Shown: one piece after another, positions 1 to 7,436 of the stretch
Numbering within the stretch: the first letter of the stretch is position 1
Layout of the letters: each line of letters starts with the position of its first letter
Assembly: GCF_036289385.1 (NCBI RefSeq)
Contig: NZ_JAYFFH010000002.1
Coordinates: forward strand, 294,504 to 358,503
DNA from: Anaerofustis butyriciformans
GTDB taxonomy: Bacteria; Bacillota; Clostridia; Eubacteriales; Anaerofustaceae
DNA: 64,000 nucleotides
Direction: 5' to 3'
The notes under the pieces: generated by a model
The model's database searches: none
The model's input: only the letters and a program-made list of their open reading frames with translations
Told to the model about the DNA's origin: nothing
Program-made: the position numbers and the translations under genes

Positions 1-492
1 AATATCTTTTACGTTTGTTACGTTTGTTGCACATAAATGTCCCATAAGTTTTACACCTTCAAAACATGATATCCAGCCTTCAATTTCTTTTAATATTATA
101 TTTATTGCACTTTCTTCTTCATCGGCACATGAGGCAAGTAGATATATTTCTTTGAAATTATATTTCATTGCAAATACTGGGTTCATTCTATCTAGGAAAT
201 TTTTTAACTGTCCGCACATTGTGTAATAATAAACAGGTGTTGTAAACACAATTGCATCGGCATTTTTAAATTTATCTAAAAGTAATTTAGCATCGTCATT
301 TATAACGCATTTATGTTCCTTTTGACAGTATAGACATCCTCTGCAAAAGTTTATATTGTAATTTCTTAAATATACAATTTCGACAATATGTCCTTTTTCT
401 TCTGCTCCTTTTTTAAAATTTTCAGCCAATATTTCTGAATTTCCCCCTTTTCTCATTGTGGAAGAAATAATTAAAATATTCTTTTTTTTCAT
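1..492 (-). CDS. Iron-sulfur flavoprotein / NADPH-dependent FMN reductase family (3' end cut off by window edge)
   Basis: The frame reads 164 codons from ATG at 492 to the window edge without a stop, so the C-terminus is missing. The N-terminus (MKKKNILIISSTMRKGGNSE) is a flavodoxin-like beta strand and phosphate-binding loop. Cysteines at residues 50, 53, 56 and 62 form CX2CX2CX5C, the compact 4Fe-4S motif of archaeal/clostridial iron-sulfur flavoproteins. TTPVYYYTMCGQLKNFLDR is the flavin-contact region of the WrbA/FMN-reductase fold. It starts 4 bp after the cyclophilin-like gene and so lies in the same MerR-type operon. It probably transfers electrons or reduces quinone-like or electrophilic compounds; the substrate is unknown. 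Confidence 0.85.
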   Translation of the reverse strand, partial: MKKKNILIISSTMRKGGNSEILAENFKKGAEEKGHIVEIVYLRNYNINFCRGCLYCQKEHKCVINDDAKLLLDKFKNADAIVFTTPVYYYTMCGQLKNFLDRMNPVFAMKYNFKEIYLLASCADEEESAINIILKEIEGWISCFEGVKLMGHLCATNVTNVKDI

Positions 493-496
493 ACTT

Positions 497-1000
497 TTAC
501 TTCTTTACTTTAATATGTACTTGAACTTCATTTTTATTTGTAAAATTGTCTTCATCCAGATTTTCTATTACTCCGATTTTGGTATATTGATATGAAGTGT
601 CAAAATCCTTATAGAATATAACCAGAGTATCTGCACCGTAGAGCATAACATCACCTTTTTTTATCTTTCCTACATTATATTCATCCGTAGGAAGAGAGGA
701 TGATAAATTATAATACTTTTCATTTTGGTTAAAATCCTGCATTGTAATATTTAATGGAAGAATTTTTATAAGTTCCTTTGTCGTTTGATTGTTTTCTACA
801 TTTAAAACATAATCTTTACCGTCGATATTTATGCTTAATGACTGAATATTTTCGGTATTTGATGTGTTTTTTGCTATATCTGTTGTTCCACTCATTATCT
901 TGTTTTCTTTTTTGTCAGAAGATTTATCATTTTTATAATTTATAAAAATTAAACATATAAATATAAGTAAAATAATAAATATAAAGATGAATTTCTTCAT
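497..1000 (-). CDS. Cyclophilin-like fold protein with N-terminal membrane anchor
   Basis: The protein has 167 residues. Residues 3-22 are a strongly hydrophobic signal anchor with no lipobox cysteine, followed by a Lys/Ser/Asn-rich linker to about residue 50. The remaining 115 residues match the bacterial cyclophilin-like fold family: YNVGKIKKGDVMLYGADTL, VIFYKDFDTSYQYTKIGVIE. This family is usually assigned by fold; prolyl isomerase activity is not established. The RBS is AAGGAGGT, 7 bp from ATG. It is the first gene downstream of the MerR-type promoter at 1021-1051 and is followed 4 bp later by the flavoprotein. Related proteins are often found beside flavodoxins and MerR regulators in Firmicutes, which fits a redox or electrophile-stress role. 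Confidence 0.8.
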   Translation of the reverse strand: MKKFIFIFIILLIFICLIFINYKNDKSSDKKENKIMSGTTDIAKNTSNTENIQSLSINIDGKDYVLNVENNQTTKELIKILPLNITMQDFNQNEKYYNLSSSLPTDEYNVGKIKKGDVMLYGADTLVIFYKDFDTSYQYTKIGVIENLDEDNFTNKNEVQVHIKVKK

Positions 1001-1020
1001 GATTACCTCCTTTTTATTTT

Positions 1021-1051
1021 ACTTTACTATATGGACTTAACTCCAAGTCAA
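1021..1051 (-). promoter_or_regulatory. MerR-family type promoter/operator of the cyclophilin-like/flavoprotein operon
   Basis: On the minus strand, -35 TTGACT (1046-1051) and -10 TAAAGT (1021-1026) are separated by exactly 19 bp. Inside the spacer is the dyad TGGAGTTAAGTCCA. Over-long 19-bp spacers with a central dyad are typical of promoters that MerR-family activators untwist. The same arrangement is present at 19485-19515. Confidence 0.75.
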
Positions 1052-1060
1052 GAGAAAATA

Positions 1061-1092
1061 AAAAAAACACTTCATTTAAGAAGTGTTTTTTT
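1061..1092 (-). terminator. Rho-independent terminator
   Basis: A 13-bp arm (A-run plus CACTTC) pairs with its complement around a 6-nt ATTTAA loop. Runs of A and T flank it, so it can work in both directions. On the minus strand it follows the stop codon of the remnant at 1096 and lies just upstream of the MerR-type -35, insulating that promoter. Confidence 0.75.
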
Positions 1093-1095
1093 ATA

Positions 1096-1191
1096 TTAAT
1101 ACATTCCGATACTAAATAAGTAAGCAATTACTACGGCTATTGGACCTGTTATAATTTTGTATAAAACAACCGCTATACTTGCGTTAATAGC
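1096..1191 (-). pseudogene. 3' remnant of a small membrane protein gene
   Basis: An open frame of 31 codons lacks any start codon and ends in TAA at 1096, directly before the terminator at 1061-1092. The peptide is strongly hydrophobic (SIAVVLYKIITGPIAVVIAY), consistent with the last transmembrane segment of a membrane protein. An in-frame stop lies just upstream (1192-1194). The retained terminator suggests a formerly real gene that lost its 5' part. The family is not recognised. Confidence 0.4.
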
Positions 1192-1221
1192 TTATGCAGT
1201 TATTAAATAAACCTTACATGC

Positions 1222-1398
1222 AATGATCATTTAATGTCATTAGACTTGAATGAAATAAAAAAGATAAAAGAAGTTGTTGCCGTTGCCGGAGGAGTTGAAA
1301 AAGCCGACAGTATATATACAGCAATAAGGTGTAATTATATTGATTCCCTTATCACAGATGTAAATACGGCAAAAAAACTTATTTCACTTGCAAGATAA
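1222..1398 (+). pseudogene. 3' remnant of a SorC/DeoR-type sugar-binding transcriptional regulator
   Basis: About 57 codons remain. The peptide contains LDLNEIKKIKEVVAVAGG, VEKADSIYTAIR and YIDSLITDVNTAKKL, which matches the end of the sugar-binding domain of SorC/CggR-like regulators (family pattern: V.AVAGG..KA.AI.AALR...I..LITD..TA). The helix-turn-helix and most of the effector domain are missing. An ATG at 1234 is in frame but has no Shine-Dalgarno. It ends at TAA 1396-1398 inside the following terminator. Read as a decayed gene whose 5' part was deleted. Confidence 0.65.
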
Positions 1399-1424
1399 AA
1401 CACCGCTTAAGCGGTGTTTTTTTA
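1397..1424. terminator. Bidirectional rho-independent terminator
   Basis: A palindrome (arm AAAACACCGC, centre TTAA) is followed by seven T on the plus strand and by TTTTATC on the minus strand. It ends the SorC remnant on plus and the 57-residue membrane protein (stop at 1422) on minus. Confidence 0.8.
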
Positions 1425-1595
1425 ATGCACTATTATAAAATAAATTACATATATCCATCCTAAAAGTCCATGTATTATCGCCCAGAATATAGAATGCCAA
1501 GTGGTATAACTTATAACCATTGCAAGGGCACTTCCGAATGAAATACCTGACTTTACGGTTTTTTTAATGATAGTCGTTGTGTTTCCTGTTTCCAT
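1422..1595 (-). CDS. Small membrane protein, 57 residues
   Basis: ATG at 1595 follows AGAGGA. The product has a short polar N-terminus, then a hydrophobic region with conserved-looking SGISFGSALAMVISYTTWHS and FWAIIHGLLGWIYVIYFII, giving two transmembrane segments linked by TTWHS. Similar tiny two-helix proteins occur in many anaerobes and have no assigned function. The start lies 19 bp after the rhodanese gene, so the two are probably co-transcribed. The family resemblance is from memory only. Confidence 0.7.
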   Translation of the reverse strand: METGNTTTIIKKTVKSGISFGSALAMVISYTTWHSIFWAIIHGLLGWIYVIYFIIVH

Positions 1596-1614
1596 AATTA
1601 TTCCTCTTTTTTAT

Positions 1615-2010
1615 TTATTTTGTTACTGTTTCATATGGCCAGTTCATAATTCCGCCCATATCATATACGTTTTTGTATCCTATGTTTATAAGTTTCATTG
1701 CGGCTTTTTTACTTCTTGCACCGCTTCTACAGTATACGATTATTTTTTGATTTAAGTTACTAACTTCTTTTAATTTTTCATTTCCTATGGTTTCGTTTGG
1801 AATTAATACAGCGTTTTTAATATGAGATGTATTATATTCATCTTCTGTTCTTACGTCAATTGTGATTACATCTTCTTTTTCCATCATTTCTTTTGCTTCA
1901 TCTACAGTAATTTTATTATAGTTTGATGTAGGTTCTTCTTTTGTAGTAAGAAATTTAAAACTTATAAATAATAAAAGTGTAATAAGTAATATAACGATAA
2001 TAGTTTTCAT
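1615..2010 (-). CDS. Membrane-anchored rhodanese-like domain protein
   Basis: The protein has 131 residues from ATG 2010, chosen because AAGGAG lies 8 bp upstream; an upstream in-frame ATG has no RBS. Residues 2-22 are one transmembrane anchor. A single rhodanese domain follows (about 33-131) with ITIDVRTEDEYNTSHIKNAV and the active-site loop IVYCRSGARS, catalytic Cys94. Single-domain rhodaneses transfer sulfane sulfur to acceptors such as cyanide or thiols; the physiological acceptor is not evident. The anchor places the domain outside the membrane. Partner in the operon: the 57-residue membrane protein. Confidence 0.88.
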   Translation of the reverse strand: MKTIIVILLITLLLFISFKFLTTKEEPTSNYNKITVDEAKEMMEKEDVITIDVRTEDEYNTSHIKNAVLIPNETIGNEKLKEVSNLNQKIIVYCRSGARSKKAAMKLINIGYKNVYDMGGIMNWPYETVTK

Positions 2011-2175
2011 TGTTTTCTCCTTATATATTTTGTATAGCAAATATTATCACAAATTAAATTCTTTTTAAATAAAAAAATATAATTAATGGAAAAATTTTCG
2101 TATTGAATAAAATATAAAAAAGTAATATAATTTATTAGAACATATGTTTCAAATAAATGTTTGATAGGTGATGTT

Positions 2176-3450
2176 ATGAAAAGTAACAGAATATATATGT
2201 GCATAGATTTAAAATCCTTTTATGCATCGGTGGAATGCAGACAGCGGGGACTTGATCCAATGACTACAAATTTAGTGGTTGCAGATCCTAAAAGGAGTCA
2301 AAAAACAATTTGTCTTGCGGTATCTCCGGCAATGAAAAAGCTGGGCGTTCCCGGAAGATGCAGATTATTTGAAATACCAAAACACATAAATTATATAATA
2401 GCTCCTCCGCAAATGAAATTGTATATAGACGTTTCTGCGGATATTTACGGAATATATTTAAAGTATATTTCAAAAGATGATATACACGTTTATAGTATTG
2501 ATGAAGTTTTTATGGATGTAAGTGATTATTTATATATGTATAAAATGAATGCAAAAGAGCTTGCAAAAGAAATTATGAAAGATATTTATGATACTACCGG
2601 TATAAGTTCTGCTTGTGGGATTGGAAGTAATTTATATTTAGCTAAAGTAGCTCTTGATATTATGGCTAAAAGAACAGATGATAACATAGGCGTTTTAAAC
2701 GAAAAAATGTATAGAAAAATGTTATGGGATCATAGGCCAATAACGGATTTTTGGAGAGTTGGAAGAGGTATTGCAAACAGGCTTGAAAAAATAGGGGTTA
2801 AAACCATGAAAGATTTGGCTAAGACAGATGAAAATATGCTTTATAAAATATTTGGCATAGATGCGGAGCTTTTGATTGATCATGCATGGGGAAGAGAAAG
2901 CGTTACAATGCAAGATATAAAGAAATATAAACCTAAAGCTACCTCAGTAGGAAACGGACAAGTCCTTGGAAAAGACTGCGATGTTAAAACGGGAAAAATT
3001 ATAGTAATGGAAATGGTGGATTCTTTATGTCTTGACCTTACAAGAAAAAATCTTGTTTGCAGCTGTATTACTCTTCATGTTAGATATAACAAAAAATACT
3101 TTAAAAAATATTCACATGGAACAGTAAACATACCCACTTTAACCAACTCTTCAAAAACAATAAGTTCTTATTTATCAAAGTTATATGATGAAATTGTCTT
3201 AAAAGATGCGTTAATTCATAGGTTTTATATAACATTTAACAATGTTACCAATAATGATATTTATCAGTATAATTTGTTTGATAATATAGAAGAAAATAAA
3301 AAGGAAGAAGTTCTTCAAAAAACGATTATAAATATAAAAGATAAATATGGAAAAAACTCTCTTTTAAAAGGAATGAGCTTAAAAGAAGGTGCTACGGCAA
3401 GGGAGAGAAATATGCAAATCGGAGGGCATAGAAGTGGAGAGTCAAAATAG
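2176..3450 (+). CDS. Y-family translesion DNA polymerase (UvrX/YqjW-like)
   Basis: The protein has 424 residues from ATG 2176, preceded by AGGTGA; a TTG at 2161 is in frame but less likely. The N-terminus MCIDLKSFYASVEC carries catalytic Asp11, and YSIDEVFMDV carries the second metal site (Asp109, Glu110). A helix-hairpin-helix region (GRGIANRLEKIGVKTMKDLA) and a little-finger domain follow. The overlap with a YolD-like gene is typical of the Firmicutes UvrX/YqjW group rather than DinB. It bypasses DNA lesions with low fidelity. The RBS overlaps no other gene, so it starts its own transcript. Confidence 0.9.
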   Translation: MKSNRIYMCIDLKSFYASVECRQRGLDPMTTNLVVADPKRSQKTICLAVSPAMKKLGVPGRCRLFEIPKHINYIIAPPQMKLYIDVSADIYGIYLKYISKDDIHVYSIDEVFMDVSDYLYMYKMNAKELAKEIMKDIYDTTGISSACGIGSNLYLAKVALDIMAKRTDDNIGVLNEKMYRKMLWDHRPITDFWRVGRGIANRLEKIGVKTMKDLAKTDENMLYKIFGIDAELLIDHAWGRESVTMQDIKKYKPKATSVGNGQVLGKDCDVKTGKIIVMEMVDSLCLDLTRKNLVCSCITLHVRYNKKYFKKYSHGTVNIPTLTNSSKTISSYLSKLYDEIVLKDALIHRFYITFNNVTNNDIYQYNLFDNIEENKKEEVLQKTIINIKDKYGKNSLLKGMSLKEGATARERNMQIGGHRSGESK

Positions 3451-3775
3451 AATAAAGATGAAAAGAGAAGATAGGGCAAAGCAGTTTATGCCTTTTAAAG
3501 CATTAAAAGGATATGATGAGGCACTTAGAATAAAAGAAAAAGTTAAAGTTGAAAAAAAGGAATTTTCAAGAGAATATGAAGAGGTGCTTGATTACAAATT
3601 AAGACAGTTAAAAAGAAATGATATTGTTAAGATTATATACTATTTTAAGGGAGAATATATCGAAAAAACGGGAAAGGTAAGTAAAATAGATACTGTTTCA
3701 AGATGTTTATATATAACAAATGATAAAATTTTATTTGATAATATATATGATATAGACATAAAAAAAGATAAATAA
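3434..3775 (+). CDS. YolD-like protein, accessory to Y-family polymerase
   Basis: The start is taken as GTG 3434, because GGAGGG lies 8 bp upstream; ATG 3458 is possible but has no well-placed RBS. The product is about 113 residues. REDRAKQFMPFKALKGYDEAL matches the YolD motif (D R . . . W/F . P F . A L . . Y . . . L). The C-terminal half resembles a small beta domain. The gene overlaps the end of the polymerase gene by 17 bp, so the two are translationally coupled. YolD proteins are encoded beside UmuC-like polymerases in Firmicutes and are thought to act like UmuD. Confidence 0.8.
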   Translation: MESQNRIKMKREDRAKQFMPFKALKGYDEALRIKEKVKVEKKEFSREYEEVLDYKLRQLKRNDIVKIIYYFKGEYIEKTGKVSKIDTVSRCLYITNDKILFDNIYDIDIKKDK

Positions 3776-3798
3776 AAAAAGTGCATTTTAATGCACTT
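3772..3798 (-). terminator. Terminator after tRNA-Thr (possibly bidirectional)
   Basis: GTGCAT-TTTA-ATGCAC (3781-3796) has a run of A on its left, which is a U-run on the minus strand. It follows the tRNA 3' end and also the stop codon of the YolD gene on plus. Confidence 0.7.
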
Positions 3799-3810
3799 AA
3801 ATTTTAAAGG

Positions 3811-3886
<76 letters not shown>

Positions 3887-3929
3887 ACTAACAGTTCATA
3901 TGATATCATGATTTAATATATTTGTAAAT

Positions 3930-4853
3930 TTATTTTACTATATTTTTTTCAATAAATTCTAAAATGTCTTTGTACACTTCGTGTTTGTTTTTTTCGTTTA
4001 AAATTTCATGGCGCATGCCAAAATATAAAATATGTTTTATATCTTTATAGCCTGCTTCTTTTAAGAAGTTTATGCTATTATGGAAATCACGATCTTCACC
4101 TATAACAGGGTCGTCTTCTCCTGCAATAAATAAAATTGGTAAATTCTCATTTTTTACTTCATATTTTTCTTTTTTAAAGGCATTTTCTATTAATTTAAAC
4201 AAATTTCTAAATCCGTTTAATGTAAAAACGTATCCGCAAAGAGAGTCTTTATTGTATTTTTGAACTTCTTTAACATCGCTGTTTAACCATTTGTTTTTTA
4301 GGCTTTCTTCAAACTTATCGTTGAAAGAACCAAAAACAATCATATTTAATAAGTTGCTTCTATGATGTTTTCCTTTTAATTTTTCAAGATAATCAACTAT
4401 CTTTATTCCAAGCGCTGCAGCTTTATTTTCAAAAGGCGCTCCGCATAAAATAAGACCGTCGATTTCATCGTCGTATTTTTGTATATAATTTCTTGCAGCC
4501 AAAGTACCCATACTATGTGCAAATATAAAATATGGGACGTTTGGATATTCTTCTTTCATTTTTTTTGTTACGGCATACATATCTTCGACTATCATTTCAC
4601 CTGTTTCATCATAAAAATACCCCAGATCCTCTTTTGTTTCAACACTTTCACCGTGTCCTCTGTGGTCATTTATTATGCATGCAATACCGTTATTTGCAAG
4701 ATATTCCATAAAAGGATAATATCTTTCTTTATGTTCTGCCATACCATGAGCAATTTGAATAACTGCTTTTGCATTTTCTTTTGGTGCTTTTATATAACAT
4801 GAAAGTTGAAGTTTTTCATCAGATGAATTTATTGAAAATAATTGTTCTTTCAT
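3930..4853 (-). CDS. Alpha/beta hydrolase, serine aminopeptidase S33 / monoacylglycerol lipase type
   Basis: The protein has 307 residues. IAHGMAEHKERYYPFMEYLA and INDHRGHGES match the lysophospholipase/monoacylglycerol lipase branch. The nucleophile is Ser114 in FAHSMGT. The acid is in AGEDDPVIGED and the histidine in GMRHEILNE near the C-terminus, so the triad is complete. No signal peptide or membrane segment is visible, so it is probably cytoplasmic. Likely substrates are lipid esters, but this cannot be fixed from sequence. It appears monocistronic: the tRNA gene lies downstream and pth with its own terminator upstream. Confidence 0.85.
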   Translation of the reverse strand: MKEQLFSINSSDEKLQLSCYIKAPKENAKAVIQIAHGMAEHKERYYPFMEYLANNGIACIINDHRGHGESVETKEDLGYFYDETGEMIVEDMYAVTKKMKEEYPNVPYFIFAHSMGTLAARNYIQKYDDEIDGLILCGAPFENKAAALGIKIVDYLEKLKGKHHRSNLLNMIVFGSFNDKFEESLKNKWLNSDVKEVQKYNKDSLCGYVFTLNGFRNLFKLIENAFKKEKYEVKNENLPILFIAGEDDPVIGEDRDFHNSINFLKEAGYKDIKHILYFGMRHEILNEKNKHEVYKDILEFIEKNIVK

Positions 4854-4973
4854 TTTAAATTACCTCTGTGTAAATTTTAAAATTGAATTAAGCCGATTTA
4901 TATAAATATTATATCACAAAAGATAGGATTAAATATAATCATGTCATTTTATTTATATAAATTTAATAATTTA

Positions 4974-5008
4974 TAAAAAAAGTAAAAGAAGATATATTCC
5001 TCTTTTAC
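4974..5008 (-). terminator. Terminator of pth
   Basis: On the minus strand GTAAAAGA pairs with TCTTTTAC around an 11-nt loop, followed by a run of T. The right arm overlaps the pth stop codon. Confidence 0.65.
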
Positions 5009-5565
5009 CTTTTGTTATACATATTCATTGCTTTGTCAAGATCTTTGTCAAGGGCAGTATAGATTGCTTTTGACGTAGTTTTTACAAGTTCTCTTATTAT
5101 AGGAAGTTCTTCTTCGCTAAATCTTCCAAGAACATAATTTACAAGATCACCATGTTCAGGGCTACCAACTCCAAGGCGAAATCTTGGGAAGTTTTTTGTA
5201 GCGATTTCTTTTATTATTGATTTCATTCCGTTATGGGTTCCTGCTCCGCCGTTTTTTCTTATTCTAAGTTTTCCTTTTGGAAGTTCTATATCATCATAAA
5301 TTATAAAAATATTTTCTTCAGGAATTTTAAAATAATCTTTAAACAGTTTTACGCTTTCACCGCTTAAATTCATGTAAGTTCTCGGTTTTACCAAAAATAC
5401 ATCTTCTCCGGCAATTTTACCTTTGCCAAAATCTGCCTTGAATTTTGTTTTGTTTATTTTTATATCGTATTCTTCACTTAAATAATCTATTGTTTCAAAT
5501 CCTATATTGTGTCTTGTAAGATTATATTCGTTTCCTATATTGCCAAGTCCCACTATTAAGTACAT
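5005..5565 (-). CDS. pth: Peptidyl-tRNA hydrolase
   Basis: The protein has 186 residues, normal for the family. MYLIVGLGNIGNEYNLTRHN carries the catalytic histidine (His19 here), and IIYDDIELPKGKLRIRKNGG with GTHNGMKSI forms the rest of the active site. RLGVGSPEHGDLVNYVLGRF is the typical C-terminal half. It releases tRNA from prematurely dropped peptidyl-tRNA in the cytoplasm. In many Firmicutes pth sits next to mfd; here the two are about 9 kb apart. Confidence 0.97.
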   Translation of the reverse strand: MYLIVGLGNIGNEYNLTRHNIGFETIDYLSEEYDIKINKTKFKADFGKGKIAGEDVFLVKPRTYMNLSGESVKLFKDYFKIPEENIFIIYDDIELPKGKLRIRKNGGAGTHNGMKSIIKEIATKNFPRFRLGVGSPEHGDLVNYVLGRFSEEELPIIRELVKTTSKAIYTALDKDLDKAMNMYNKR

Positions 5566-5631
5566 TTCTTTCTCCTTAAGTATAAAATAGCTTATTTATT
5601 ATATCATTTATTTTTAAATTTCAATAAGATT

Positions 5632-5829
5632 TTATTCATTTATTTTATCAACAATCGCTTTTGATACCATTTGCACCATATTTGTCATTGATGTTATAGC
5701 CATTATTGCAACCATGCTCACATCTTCAATAGTTTTTTCATTAGGCTTAAGGGATATATTTTCTTTCTCTTTTTCATTTTTGTTAAGTATATCTTTACTG
5801 TAAGGGACATATTCGTTAAAAAATTCCAT
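5632..5829 (-). CDS. Small protein of unknown function, 65 residues
   Basis: AAGGAGG stands 5 bp before ATG 5829, so translation is likely. The N-terminal half is polar (MEFFNEYVPYSKDILNKNEK). The C-terminal half is a Met-rich, hydrophobic to amphipathic helix (SMVAIMAITSMTNMVQMVSK). No family is recognised. The methionine-rich helix could bind a membrane or a partner protein. It lies 66 bp upstream of pth on the same strand and may be co-transcribed with it. Confidence 0.6.
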   Translation of the reverse strand: MEFFNEYVPYSKDILNKNEKEKENISLKPNEKTIEDVSMVAIMAITSMTNMVQMVSKAIVDKINE

Positions 5830-5908
5830 TTATCCTCCTTAATTAATTTATATATTTTATTTGAAAATTATGGTATATTAAAATAAATATTAAATTAAAG
5901 AGGCAATT

Positions 5909-6841
5909 ATGAACAGTTTAATAAAAACTATACTGGATAAATATCAAGTAAGAAAATCATATAAAGATAAAAGCAAATTTATAGAATTATTAACTGAATA
6001 TTTTAATAATAACAATATTAAATATGATATTGAAGAATATAATGACTTTTTTAAGACAAGAAATATTGTAGTGGGTGATATAAATGAAGCGGACACAGTA
6101 TTTACCGCTCATTATGATACGTGTGCAAGAATGATTTTCCCTAATTTTATTACCCCAAAGAATCTATTTATATATGCTATTTATTCAATTATTTTAGCTT
6201 TTTTTCTTATATTTACGGCTTTAATAGTAAAATTTGCTTTATTGATATTTACTAAAAGTGAGATTATAGGAAATATAGGTTATTTTTTAACAATATTATT
6301 AGATTTATATTTAATGATGTTTGGTTTTAAAAACAAACATACTGTAAATGACAATACTTCAGGAGTTGTAACTTTACTTAATATAATGGATAAACTTAGC
6401 AGTGAAGAAATAAATAAGTCTGCTTTTGTGTTTTTCGATAACGAAGAAATAGGACTCGTAGGTGCATTCAAATTCAAAAATAAACATAAAGATATTATAG
6501 ATAATAAAGTTATTATAAATTTTGATTGTGTTAGTGACGGAGATAATATGCTTTTTGTTACAAAGGAATTGACTATGCATAGTGATATTTATAAAAAAAT
6601 GCAAAATATCATAGAAAGAGTAAAGCATAAATACAATAAAGGGGTACTTTTAGAAAACAGTAAAAATACATTTTATCCTTCAGACCAAATGGTGTTTAAA
6701 AATGCTATTGGTGTTGCAGGGCTTAAGAAGAATAAAATACTTGGATATTATCTTGATAAAATACACACAAATAAAGATATAGTATTTAAAAAAGAAAACA
6801 TAGATTTATTGACTGATATTATGGTTGAGTTAAAAAAATAA
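5909..6841 (+). CDS. M28-family metallopeptidase-like membrane protein
   Basis: The protein has 310 residues. The M28 zinc-ligand series is complete: His68/Asp70 in TAHYDT, Asp148 in NDNTSG, Glu179-Glu180 in FFDNEEIGLVG, Asp206 in NFDCVSDGD and His286 in KIHTNKD. Unusually, a block of about 78 residues separates the first and second ligands and contains two or three hydrophobic segments (about 86-113 and 119-140), where soluble M28 enzymes have only about a dozen residues. This anchors the catalytic domain to the membrane. No signal peptide is present, so the active site is probably cytoplasmic. Substrate unknown; aminopeptidase is the family default. Confidence 0.8.
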   Translation: MNSLIKTILDKYQVRKSYKDKSKFIELLTEYFNNNNIKYDIEEYNDFFKTRNIVVGDINEADTVFTAHYDTCARMIFPNFITPKNLFIYAIYSIILAFFLIFTALIVKFALLIFTKSEIIGNIGYFLTILLDLYLMMFGFKNKHTVNDNTSGVVTLLNIMDKLSSEEINKSAFVFFDNEEIGLVGAFKFKNKHKDIIDNKVIINFDCVSDGDNMLFVTKELTMHSDIYKKMQNIIERVKHKYNKGVLLENSKNTFYPSDQMVFKNAIGVAGLKKNKILGYYLDKIHTNKDIVFKKENIDLLTDIMVELKK

Positions 6842-6866
6842 AGCCTTTTACGGCTTTATTTTTTTA
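6837..6866. terminator. Bidirectional terminator between convergent genes
   Basis: AATAAAGCC pairs with GGCTTTATT around TTTTAC, followed by a T-run. It contains the stop of the M28-like gene (6839-6841), and its T-run reaches the stop of the YcxB-like gene (6856). Confidence 0.8.
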
Positions 6867-7350
6867 TTATATTTGAATTTAGAATTTCAATGCATTCATC
6901 TGCACTTCCCTTTATAAAGCTATCCTTTTTTAAAGGTATTGTCATTTTACCTTGTAAAAATACAACAATAAAGTTATCAGTTTCATCAAAGCCTTTAACG
7001 CTTTCAAATGGGACAGATCTTTCTGTTTTGTCAGATTTCATAGTTATTTTATCGTTTATGGTAATGTTAAATATAGGGTACTCTTCTTTATTTAAAAGTA
7101 AAGCCCTTTCTTTTTCTGCTTTAATATTCTTTCTCATGGCAAATTTACCTGAAAGAAAACTTACTATAGATAGTAGTACTGCAACAACGCCAAGTGAATT
7201 TTTAAAGGCAATAAAATATGCTGTGCCTATAATAAGTAAAATAAAAGATGAAATATAAAGTTTCTTAAATTCTTTTTTACACCAAAAAGCCATTACTTCG
7301 TTTATTGCATTTTCATCATACACAAATTCATTTATTACTTCTTTGTTCAT
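6856..7350 (-). CDS. YcxB-like membrane protein
   Basis: The protein has 164 residues. A polar N-terminus is followed by two adjacent transmembrane helices (about 32-49 and 53-68). The cytoplasmic C-terminal domain (about 80-160) has ITINDKITMKSDKTERSVPF and DNFIVVFLQGKMTIPLKKDSF, the beta-rich pattern of the YcxB-like C-terminal domain. The function of this family is not known. It appears monocistronic and convergent with the M28-like gene. Confidence 0.7.
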   Translation of the reverse strand: MNKEVINEFVYDENAINEVMAFWCKKEFKKLYISSFILLIIGTAYFIAFKNSLGVVAVLLSIVSFLSGKFAMRKNIKAEKERALLLNKEEYPIFNITINDKITMKSDKTERSVPFESVKGFDETDNFIVVFLQGKMTIPLKKDSFIKGSADECIEILNSNIIKK

Positions 7351-7403
7351 TTTTTTACCCTCTGTTTTTATTTATGTATATTATACACTATACTTTATGT
7401 AGA

Positions 7404-7436
7404 AATAAAAAAATTACCTTTAAAAAAGGTAATTTT
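7404..7436 (-). terminator. Terminator of the rplU-to-yqeK transcription unit
   Basis: AAAATTACCTTT pairs with AAAGGTAATTTT (7410-7436) around AAA, with a T-run on the minus strand. It touches the yqeK stop codon. Confidence 0.75.

Noticed and set aside
2007..2204. 65-codon minus-strand frame upstream of the rhodanese gene
   Set aside because: Extremely AT-rich product (Ile/Tyr/Phe/Asn), overlaps the RBS of rhodanese and the start of the polymerase.
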